Source of the DNA: Paracyclopina nana
Lineage: Eukaryota > Arthropoda > Copepoda > Cyclopoida > Cyclopettidae
Direction of reading: 5' to 3'
DNA length: 64,000 nt
Assembly (NCBI GenBank): GCA_019096065.1
Contig: JAGUCH010000001.1
Coordinates: 14,694,001 to 14,758,000 of the forward strand
The notes below the pieces were generated by a model. The model was not told the origin of the DNA. It made no database searches and worked only from the letters and a program-made list of their open reading frames with translations. The position numbers were made by a program, and so were the translations under genes. Positions within the stretch are counted from its first letter, which is position 1. Every line of letters begins with the position of its first letter. Positions 34,001-46,000 of the stretch are shown here, piece by piece.

Positions 34001-37000
34001 GGAAACACCTCATTTAGCTAGCGTGAAGTTGCCCAAGAGCGGGGGCCTAGAATGTGGGGTGCTTTCAGTTTGCTTTTCATCTAGTTTCATCAACGAATCT
34101 ATGCCTATCAATCCTGATCTGCCGGCCATGGCACTACTTGATACTGGCTTGGATGTTTCAAAAGAGTCATTGCTCAATTCAGCCGGTATTTATCTGCAAC
34201 ATGTACCCCTGTCCTTGTTTCACTTAACATTTTTACTCTCAAAAGAGCACACTAATCAAACACACCTAAAAGTAACTTATGATCCTGCCAGAGATGCTGT
34301 CTACCTGCTCTATCCCACTCTGCAAATCCCTTTCCCATACTTGTGGGTGCATGAAGGTTTGTTCAAGTTCTTGTGGAGAAATACAGAGCCAAGCCAGGTT
34401 GCATCATTCAACGGAAAGCACCAAGTTGATGGTGAAACATACTTCTCATTGAGCATTCGTCACTGGAAGGTCAAGTCTCAACACTATGTTTTCTTGTCAA
34501 GTAATGGTAACCTTTCAGATTCACTGCCGACACTGTACAAGCCTATTGTGCACCTGACCTGTCCCCAACTTTTGCACCCACCATTTGTTGGGCCACCCAT
34601 CATTGCATCCATGGAAGTTGCATCGCCTCAGCAACATGTGTATGTTGAAAAGCAATTTAAAAATGCCCACTTTTTTGCTCTTTCCAAAGATTTCGAATCT
34701 GAGTTTGTTATTCAGTTATCTGACTCTGAAGGAAACCCACTGAGACTTCTACCAAACACAAAGCCTACAATTATCAGACTGTTAGCAAGACCGATGGGAG
34801 AAAAGAGAGAACACACATTCTTTGCCACTGCAACATCAAGAGGAGGCAAGAAGAATTGCCTCTCTCTCTCTTTTGGATCTCAATTGAGTGTAGGGCAATG
34901 GAGCCTAGCCCTTGCAACAGTCATGTTCAGCCCTCGGTTTTCAAACAACCTCTCGGTTGAAGAAAGGCGAATTCATATTCTCAAAGAGTATGCCCCTAGT
35001 GCAAATAAGATGGCTGAGGAATTTGACATCATTATGCCATCAGGCATACTCTCTGTGGGTGAGCTCAAGCAATCTGTAACGTCGCAAAGCAATTATAGAG
35101 TCAAGTTGGACTTGGAGCCCATCCACCAGTGCGTCATTTTCCACCCACCAGAGAGCAATGCAAGGCTTACCCTCTCTATGAGCGCAAAATTGGCCCAGTT
35201 TTTGGGTGCCCAAATTCAAAAAGAGCAAATGAGCGCTAAATATCATGGCCACAAGATTGAATTTCCTCGGCCTGTTCAGCGAAGCAGTATTTCGCCCAAT
35301 TGCATAGTTGTGTCTTGCAATGCTGTCCCAATTCAACCCATTGGAAAGCTTACGCTCCCAGCGCTTGGAATTGTACCAATTGAAACAACTAATTTAGAGG
35401 GTTTCATTTCATATGAGCCACCATCGCATCACTTTTTACCCATCTTAGTTTCAAGCGTAAGAAGAATTGAGTTTGAGCTCAGAACTCTGGAAGGCGCGCT
35501 CGTAAACTTTGATGAGGAGCATCCTGAAGAAGAAGTAGTGCTCAATCTAATTTTCAAGAGGAGTCATTAGTTATGTGAACTTGGAATTTTTTTATTATGA
35601 TCTGAGATTGAAATAAAAACCAAAAAAAAACCGAATAAAAAAAATGGGTTGTTGTAGTAAATAAGCACGACAATAAGAAAGGGAAAAAAAGTCCTCATTC
35701 ATTATTTGCATTCATCCACTCCCTCAGCATGGTTTCTTGCTCCACTCGGGATAGCCCCAAACATCTTCTGCATTTGCCCTTGAAAATGACAATTTCAGGT
35801 GAGCCAAGCGGACAACTGTGGTTGGAACAATCAAACCAATGACGCTTGAGGTCAGTGATGGTGAGGCATTTTTTTTTGAATCCATATGTCCCAAGCAAAA
35901 AGTTTTCATGCGAATGCCGTAAAAGTGGCGTATTTTCTCTTTTTTCAATGTAGGTTTGAAAGTAGTCCTCGAATGTAAACTCTTTTTCTACTAGTCTTGA
36001 GGGGACACCTTTGCACCGCTTGTGCACCAAAGTTGCACCTTGCTTTGCTATCTTGAGCGCATAAGACTTGGGTCGAAGTGCAACACACTCCAAAATTTCT
36101 TCGTCACCATTCACTTCAAGCTTCCAAAGATGCGGGTGATTTTTACGTGAATCATCATGCATTTCATGCTCTCTTGGAAAGTTTGAAGTATCTAAGAGAT
36201 GCTTGAGACGGTGCAAATCTTTATCGGCATTCTTCTTGTCCACTTTGATGATGTATGAATCTGTGTCATGGTACTGAACTGAGAGACTGTCTGGCCAAAC
36301 AGCGGCAAATTCAAAGTACAAATCATTATAAACTTTGTTTTTGGCCAACTCGAGAATGGCAAAAGCAAGGTAAATTGGCTTATTCAGGCGAACACGCTTT
36401 GGTTGCATGTAAACAAATGTCAATCCTGAGCCCAGCTCTTTGAACCCCTTGAAGTTTGATGAGTTAACCCACTTTTGGATGTCAACGGGTCTTTTAGAAA
36501 CTTTCAGCTCAATGTAGCTCCGTACCTGCTCATTAGTTTTTCCATAAATGGAGTTGGGGATAGACTTCAGCATGTTGCCTTCAAACTTTGTCTTTGCCCT
36601 GGCTCTGCGTTTAAGAAAATCCATCATAAAGTCTTGGCCAAAGGGGCGCTGATCAAATTCCAAAATTGAGTGGATTTTGTCCAATCGCATGCCTATCCTA
36701 AGATAAGTTTGCAGCGTTGCCAAGTGGGTCATGTAATTCTTGCGTGGAAAATATGTTGCTGTGAGCAGTTTTTGTTGAAACTTATCCCGTCCCTCAATGT
36801 CCTTCATGAGGCGCCTAGTGAAGGTGGATACCATGTCTTGATCCACCGTCAGTGATTCAGGGCAGAGTGGAAAGTCACTTGTCTTCAAACAGATACTTGC
36901 GGGGTAGTGCAAGTCAACAAGAACAAAGTACCCTTTCCCCTCTGCCAAGGGGTTGATATCCATCAGGGGGAAATGCTCCACCTCTGCCGGTGAGAGCCAC

Positions 37001-40000
37001 CGAAAACCACCAACTGGCAAGCTTAGCATAAAGCAAGAGCAATAAAGGCTATTTGCATCAATGTAATACACTGAGGCATCATCGGTTTTAGTGGTGTGAT
37101 GCATGGAGGCAGAGCATAGCCCTCCTCTGATTTGGGACTCAAACAGCTTGTAAGTGTCCAAATCGGTCAACAGTTCTAGCTCAACCTTGGTGAGCTTGAG
37201 AAATGAATCAAACCCCATCGATGGAAGAGTCATGTACCTCAGACTTTCAAGGCCCAGCGTCTCCATCATTTGCGATCGGTACACTTGCATGACCTCTGCC
37301 AATAGCAGGGTATCCAGATGCATGTACACCACCATGTAGTCTAGCATGGTCTGACATTCCAGCATTCTAAAGAGTTCCTTGCCTTTAGCATGTTCCTCTT
37401 TGGTAGCTGAGAAGTCTTGAATCAAGTCGCTGTAAAAGTGATCCCGAGCGGGAAACTCATGCCATACCTTGAGAGACTCAACACTGGTCACCAACTGGTA
37501 GGGAAACGGTGCTTTAGTCAAAAGTTTTTCTTTTCGACTCAAATCAAAGGTTCCTTGCTTGTTCTTGCAAAGATCCGATTGGGCAAGAATCGGATATTTG
37601 TGGTTGCTGGCTTCCAGTGTCTTGGCTAAAGTGGCTAGGCTTGAGTTCAAATGATGCATACTGTCAATGCAAATGAAGCTGTTGAACTGCAGGCACCTCA
37701 GCTTTTCCATGTTTTTTGGCAAAGCTTTGATGCTTCGAACGTGGTTATTTTCAATGCCTTTCAGAATGAAGGAAACATCATAGTGAAAAAGGTTGTGCAT
37801 GACCACCACAATTTTCTGAGCTGAATCAGCCGCTTTCATGTTGCAAACATGGTGAGCGGCACCAATAAAAGCCCCAGAATTGTGGTTATGATGGGCCACA
37901 ATGCGCTGGTATCCATCAGGGAGTTGATGCTGGGAACCATACCTCACGTCATAAACAGGATCAAAAGGCTCCAGACACAAGCAGCATCTTGGAGCGTCAA
38001 AAAAGCTATCCCATTCCCTGGCTCCCAAGGCAGCTGGGACAGAGGCCGAAATTTTTTTCAGCAGCAAAGGCTCCAGGTCCAGCAAGGCTCGGACAAATTT
38101 GGTGCCAGCACATCGAGCATCGCAAGTATCCCAAGCTTCATGAAGAAGGCGGCTTTCATGGTCAACAACCACAAATGAATATGAAATGGCTTCATGAGAG
38201 TGAGTTTGCTCCGTGTATGGTGAATCCGAGTGTGAGTTGCATTTGCATTTTGCACCTATAGCAGTTTTTTCCAGGACGCACTTTTGGCAGGGCTGTTGCG
38301 TTGGCAAAAGAGCAGACTCAAAGTCACCATAGATGACAATTGGAGCTTGTATTTGACGATTTGTATTCTTAAATTGTAGAATGGGAGGCAAACCGTCATC
38401 AGTTCTTCGTGGCATGATTTCCTCGGGACCAAAAACAGGAAACGTGCCATCGATGTAATGGGAAAACACGCAACACTTGCTTTGATGCTCTTCCAGTTTG
38501 GTAAATGAATAAAAGGTGTTTAAGCATCTTTCGCAAAATTTGCGACGTGTGTTCCTTGATTCCTGAGCTCCATGCTTGTAGGGAGCTAAAAACTTGTTGA
38601 TGTTTTCAATGAGCAAGTATCTCCATTGTGTTTCGCCATCTGCTGATGGAATTCTCAAGAGGGGAACCAAGTACTTAGGCCTGTAGTTTTCAGGGGCTTG
38701 CAATGCTGTAACAATTGGCTGAACGCTGTTGTCATTTTCCAAGGAGAAGAGATGGATTGCAAAATTAAAGGTTCTTCCGTTTTGATGAACAAATTTTTCC
38801 ACAAACTCAATTTCATCCTCGGTGAAAGGAGGTTGATTAAAATCTTGGGGTGAGCAATCAATAGCGTGTGCCAGAGCGTAGTAAAAAGAGGCGCGCTCAT
38901 TGACGTCAAAATGTCTCAAGTGTTGCACTCTAGGAATGCTCATGGCGACTAAAGAACATGAGTGAGTCAACTGTGGGAATTCTATGCACGGGAGAAAGAC
39001 TGAGAAAGCCTACCTGTCCCGCAAAACAGACATGTCTAAATGAAGAGTAATTTGACCGAGAAGTGGAATGTGCTTTTATTTACGTGTGATGAATAAATCA
39101 TTATGCACCATGATTGGTGGACTAGTTGATATGGACTAGTGGAGGTATTGGGAAAAAAAAATGGTATCAGAAAATAATATGAGATCATGGGACACGCATG
39201 CAATAAAAAAAGCTATTCAATCAACTCATTGAAACCTTCATCCTCATCAGCCACTTCTCTAATGCGAACCCCGATGTCAATGCGTACGCTCTTTGCCCCC
39301 TCGATTTGACCACTAGGAATTAGAGCCTCCAGCTTGGTCACAGTTTCTTGCGCAGTGCGCATGTTCCTCGTAATGAGTCTCGAGGTGCGCTTGAGTGCAT
39401 CATCATCCAATGTGCCGAAGCAAAAGATTGCTTCAATGGCAATGTTGACAATCTTGAGTGGCATTGCTGACACCCTCGCGAATGCAAAAGGCGACAGCAT
39501 GGTGCGTCTTTGAATGTGCGCCTCAACATGAGAGACATAGGGTGAGGTCATCATGCTGGAGGGATCATGAAGTGCCATAAAATCCTTGACAATCCTCTTC
39601 ATTGCATGGATGTGAGCTTTGAGCTCATAACATTGAAAGATGCCACGATGTATTGCCTAGAGTAAAAAAAAAATGCATGTAAGCTGAAGCTACTGCATAA
39701 TCTATATCACACCTGACTGCATTCAAAACCATCAAGCCCCTCAAGGCCGGTGAGAGCAATGGTACCCGATTCAGCGCTGTCCTTTGCTGCTTGGAGATGG
39801 AATTCAATGCACCAAAAGAAGCGATCGACATCCACTGGGCGGAGCACACCAAATTGAATCTCCATGTTCATGTTGTCGTCAAACAAAATCTGTAACAAAA
39901 AACCAGTGTCGGTGAGAAAAAAGAGTGTTTTGTGTGCTGGGAGGGGTGCAAAATGGGGCAAGAACCATACTTTAATTCTTTATGCATTTTTTTTGTCAGT

Positions 40001-43000
40001 TTTATGCCTTTTTTTTTTCCCTTTTGCCTCAGAGGATAATTTTTTTCACTTTTAATGTTTTTTTTGGTCTTTTTTTCATCACTTTTTTCTCCCTTGTGGG
40101 AGCACATACACCAATGATGGCCAAATGTCCAGCACAATTTTTATGATGCCAAGATTGCACCAACCGCTCCCTTCCAACGACTCGAGGCTGTCAGCTCTTG
40201 CTTTAGCCTCTGAGACGGATTGCTTGAGAATAGATGATTGGGGGAGGGCGGTTGAAGTGCGTCTCCTGGCTAGTCTTATTGGCATGTCGAGGGTAGTCTC
40301 TTCCCTAGACATGCGTAATATGAAAACGATACTGAAGGTTGTGTCCTGGCCCAAAGGAACACTGTGCAAATGTTGGGACAAAAACTCATCGAAAGAAATC
40401 AGATTGAAATTGGCGGCGAAGCTCCTTTTTTGGGAGGCAGCGGGTGTTGTTTCCATCCATTGGGTGGGAGCACGCTCACTGACGCTACAATGATGCTGAT
40501 GAGCAAATAAGGCAACGGATGTCCGAAAAACGCGTCTGCAAGTGGGGCAGAAGTAATGGCGTTTCGGAACGTGGACTTTAGCGTGATGTCTAAGCGTAGC
40601 CTGCCTGGTAAATGATGCTGGACATTGTGGGCATTGATACAAGGAGGGGGTCGCCTCTCTGCGAGGGCGAAACGGACATTGTTCAAGATGGTTGCGTAGA
40701 AGAGCGTAGGTAGAAGCACGAAAGCTTCGGCAACGAGGGCAAAGTATGACTTTAGGCATGACCTAAGAAGCCAAAATTGGTGGGGATAAGAGAAAAAGTG
40801 TGAGGATCGCAATGGTAGCATGAGGATCGAAGAGACGCTTCATTGGGCTGAAGCCAATGCAGTCAGCGAGTCTGAAAGAAAAGAAAACAATGAGCCAGTG
40901 ATTGTGAGGTGTATGCGACACAAGATTAAATGCCTCATCATCTATGGGCTTTTAGCCCTCTCCACGTTAGAGTTGATATTTTTATTGCTGAAGAACTATC
41001 AGCTTGTATAATAATATTAACGTTTCTAATGAGCATAATAAACGCTGTATGTGCAGTACCTTCAATTTCGTTTAAGGCTTCCTTGAACTCACGTAGCTCG
41101 GTGAGCGGCATCGTGTAGGTGAAACTATTGGCTTTCTGGCCCAGCACCACAAAGTGCTGCACGCGGGGCTCGCCATCCGCCATCAGAAACAAATGCTCTT
41201 CTTTTGCAATGTAGCGCCACTCGGAAAAGCCAAAGGAAAGGTACTTTGGGCGAAGAATGAGTCGATGATAGGCAGGTCGGCAGTACAATGTGCCCTCTGC
41301 CATATAGTGGTCAGCAAGCTCAGGGGTCGGTAGAGGGTGCGGGCAATCAGGGGTGATGGGGCATTGGAGATAAGGGCGACATAACAAGATGCTTAGGCCT
41401 TTCGATGACCTGGGGCCAGCCCAGCCGCTGCTCGGTGGGACGGGAAAGAGGGCCACTCGTCCCCCATCCTCATCGCGCGCCGCCTTCTTCATTATAGATG
41501 GCCCTCGAGGCGAAGCCTCGCCAAAACTTGGCTCAGGACATTGTCTGAGAAGCTGGCGGATGCCTTCTTCGTCAATTTCCCGCGCCGCCGCCGTCGCCGC
41601 CGCTGGGAGGCCCGCCGCGGCCGGGCGCCGCCTCGCGCCGGCGCGCTGCTGCTGCTGAGGCGGGCCGCCGCGCTGGCGCCGCCTTCTTCCTCTTCCTCCT
41701 CCTCTTGGCGGCGGTAGGGCGCCTGGGTGATGCATCGAGTGAGAGGTGGGGCCTCTTCATCATGGCTTGCTTCCATATCCCGTGTGGGTTGAGCCTTAGG
41801 ATAATCTAGGGGAAGCAAAAAAAATACAATTTAGGCATAAAAAAACATTTTCCACTGCAAATCGACCCTTTTTTTTGCATCAAAAAAGAGGGCGAAAGTA
41901 TGAATGTTTGGTTTTTTTATTAATCTTTTGCCCCTTTTTCCCCCCCTCCTGATTGAATTGTTACAGCCAGCTAAAGTCGGGTTGGTTCATTCTAGCTTGA
42001 AGGTCTAGCAGCTGGGCCTCCGTCAATCGCTCCAACCGTGGCACTAACACTTGATTGAGAACATCATCGATCATGGCATCTTTTGCCGACACTTGCTCCG
42101 CGACTCGGATGGGATACTTGGCAATGACGCCCACATTGTGTCTTCTTACCACCAATTCCCAATGGGGAAATCGGGACAATTTTCTAAACTTGACCCTCAT
42201 ATAAGGAGTAGCTTCATCGTAACTCACACCCACGGCAATGTGGGCGTGCCCCTCTTTGATTTGAAAAGCTTCGCAAGATGGATGGTCAATCCACAAAACT
42301 GCTTGCGCCTCGAGTGGCGAGTCTCTGCTGCCCACCATTCTTATTGGACCCTGGCTAAGTGAGTAGTAGTTTGGATCTTGAACCTCTGCTACATAGGCAG
42401 TGTATCTGCCACCCCAGTAAGTCGGAGCCGGCAAATGGATCCATTCGTTCAGCTTCACCTCAAAGTATTTTTCACGCTCGCCATTGATGTAGGGCATTAC
42501 CAAGCCACGGTTAAGGCCTCGGCCAAAAGCGGTATGCCAAAAAAGTTGAAAAAATTCATCTACCAAAAAAAGAGAGAGGTGCCAAAAATATATGCAAATA
42601 GAAGTGGGGCAAAAAAAAAGTTAACGGTGGTGCACAAAAAAAGAAAGCCGAGGGACCAACAGCAGTTAAGTAAGCGGAGCATAATGAGAAAGCAATTTCA
42701 CCCCACCCCCCTCAATGCATTCATTCACCAATGGCGTCCCGAGCGAATCACCTGTTCTCATATTGGCAAGAGGCGATCAAGGTATTGGTGCTGATGCAGC
42801 ATTTCCTTGGCCAACTGGATGCTCACTTGACCCTCCAGCTACTCCACCACTATCTTAACGCCTTACTTGCTCTATCCGTGGATTTGATTGAAGGCAACAA
42901 CTCCCCTCACAACCATGTCATGAAGAGGCTGGCTAGAGGATGCAGAGAAATGAGGCCACTCTTCAATGCTTTTAAAAGGCTGGAGATTGCAAATCGAGTT

Positions 43001-46000
43001 GCATGGATGCTAACCAGCATGAGATACTATCATGGACGCCTGTTTCCTACGGAGCATGCACAGGAGGCCTTGGAATTTTGGCTGCCAATGCAGTTAAATA
43101 GGCGACTCGTGGGATTTTTCCCTGTCATTGATTTCTGTGGGCTTTGTGGCTTTGATAAGCGGATCATTCTTACTCATCAATTCAAAAATATGGAGGTGTT
43201 TTCCGAGGATCCCAAACTATTCTCACGCAGGGTGAATGGTGCTTTAGCCCTGGTGGATGATGCTGCTAGCTTCTTGTCCAAGGCGAACAGCACCATTATG
43301 CATCGATACTTTGAGCTAGCCTTTGCCTACTTGGAAACGCTACTCTGCTATGGAGGATCCAGCAGCGAGCTGTTGCACTACATTCAAAACTTGAGGCATC
43401 ATACCTTTCTAACTTTGGCCAATAATGAAGCAGATCCTTTAGAGAGGAAGTTCAAGCTTTGCTGCATCAGAAAAGCCCTACCGTCTGCCCATGGAAATCC
43501 GGAATTGTGCCCTTTAAACATGTTTCAGTGCAAAAGGGGTAGAATGTCCAGCATCGGCAATAGTGCACCTTTTGTCAAAGTTATCATAAAATATAAATAA
43601 AAAAGGTTGTTTTTTTCCAGGCCATTTTTTTATAGATTCATGACAATTAGTTGAGAAACTCATCAGCTCATTTTTTTCGGCAAATTTGCCAGAACATGGC
43701 TTTTTTTGCGCAAAATATTTGACTAAGCTTTGCAGGCCAAAAAAAAAAAGACCAAGTTAAAAAAAAATAAAAAAATGGGGTGCAATAAAGATACATTGAA
43801 GTAAACAAAGAAGATCTGACGAAACTCTATTTTTCTTTATTTGGTGGGGATACATGCATGTCAATCTCATTTACGAAGCTAGGTACTATTTCTCCGCTTG
43901 GTTGTTTTGTTGCTCAATATGTTGCTTAGATTTCTTGCTGCCACTGTTTTTTACATTACTCTTCTTAAAAGAGTAAGAGGGTTGAAATGCTCCTTTAGTT
44001 CTTATGAATTTTGTAAACTCTTCTTGTTTTGTCAATTTTCCTTTCATCGCCAAATCTCCCATTTTAAAGTTGACCAAATTGGGATCAATATGAAAAAGCT
44101 TGTGTTCACTTATAAACTTCATCAATTCAATGCTTGAACGAAGCTTTTTCCCAGTGGGAGTGATCAAGTACAAATCAGGCTTGCCACAGCTCTTGCCTGA
44201 TTGCCTCCAACGGATAATTTTCCGCCACCCTGGGCTTACAACTACACTTTGCTCTAAAAAAAAATATAGGGGTGCAATAAGCAACAAAAAAATCTGGAGC
44301 TAATAAAAAAACTATCATACAATATACTCTATTTCTCCTTGAATGTTTTGTTTATCTAAATGTCACATAGAAATTGGCCGATTGCCATAAGCCCCCAAAG
44401 AATATTATAGTCTTTCTTACCTTCATGTTGCATGGTTTGGTTGTTGGTAGCTTCCATGTTTAGCCTCCTTCTTATTGTTGTGCCAGTTGAAATTGACAGA
44501 TGAAATTCCAAATTTGGAATGGTGCTGACACTCTGTGATACCGACTATTTATAGGTAAATTCAGGATAATTAGCGCGGCTCCATTGGCTCAATTTGTTCA
44601 GCTTTCCTGCAAAGCGCTGCGTCGAACTCTCTCGCAGTCAGGATTGTAAAAGCAGATAAACAAATAAGCTTTTACGCACCTGAAATCAGGTGCTTGGACT
44701 TTTTGTATATCTCACAATGAGGTTGGTCAGAAAAAAGGTCATAAGGTTACTTTTAAGGCCATCCAGTCACCTAAAATACCATAATAGCAACGTGCTCTCC
44801 AAACAGGATTGTAAAATTAGAAAAACAAATAAGCTTTTCAACACCTGAAATCAGGTGCTTGGACTTTTTGTAATCCTCACAATGAGGTTGGTCAGAAAAA
44901 AGGTCAAAAGGTTATTTTCAAGGCCATCCAATCAACTTAAACACCATAATAGCATCATGCTCTGCAGTGAGAATTGTAAAATTTGAAAAAACAAATAACC
45001 TTTTATGCACCTGAAATCAGGTGCTTGGACTTTTTGTAATCCTCCCAATGAGGTTGGTCAGAAAAAAGATCAAAAGGTTATTTTCAAGGCCATCCAATCA
45101 ACTTTAACACCATAATAGCGACATGCTCTGCAGTGAGAATTGTAAAATTAGAAAAACAAATAAGCTTTTATGCACCTGAAATCAGGTGCTTGGACTTTTT
45201 GTAATCCTCACAATGAGGTTGGTCAGAAAAAAGGTCAAAAGGTTATTTTCAAGGCCATCCAATCACCTAAAACACCAAATCCTCGGCACAACTATAAAAG
45301 GGCTATAATGGCTGAGAAAAATCGGCACCAATTTTCAGCTTGTTATTGACATCATGATCATAACATTACACTGCCCACTTGTGATGAAGCATGGGAAGTT
45401 TTGGGTAGGGAAAGATTTCATGATCATTTTGACATCGAAAGTGTAATACTCAATTTAGGGCCTAATTAGCAAAGAAGCCATTAGAGCATTAGCTGAAAAA
45501 GCTGAAAAATAAATTCAAGGATTGATTCAAAAATAAAAAGAGGATACTAAATCAGAAAATATAGTTGAATTCCATCTGGAGAGGAATAAATTGGGCTTTT
45601 TTTCGATCCGGGCTTTTCTGTCAGAAAAAACTGAACAAAAACAGCGTTACTAAAGATTTTGATGAATTCCTCACATAGTTAGCACAAAGGCCAAATTGAC
45701 GATTTATTCAGCCTACCCACTTTCGCCCTTCAAGACCTGAAGGAATCCACATGGTCAATGTTGATGTTATGATTAAGATGTCTATTGGGAAGCAGTCAAA
45801 ACTGATTCGAATTGATGATACAGATTCAAATTTGACAACAAGAAAGATCTTTTTTCTTTTATTCTCAATTAATGTTTCTATTTACATACATGATTATCAA
45901 AAATGGATAAATAAGCAGATAAGTGAAGGCTGCAAGCAAAAACAGTCTTTAAAACAAGCTTTTTTAATTCAAAAAAAGGCCCAAAGTGGGGCTTCTCCAT

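Noticed and set aside
34120..34160. LLDTG motif in the 33975-35570 protein as an aspartic protease
   Set aside because: Only the DTG triplet is there; the flanking hydrophobic pattern, flap and ILG motif of retropepsins are missing, and the protein is far larger than a protease domain.
44641..45300. CRISPR array
   Set aside because: The repeats are 165 bp, directly adjacent and mutually similar along their whole length, with no short repeat/spacer pattern, and the DNA is eukaryotic.
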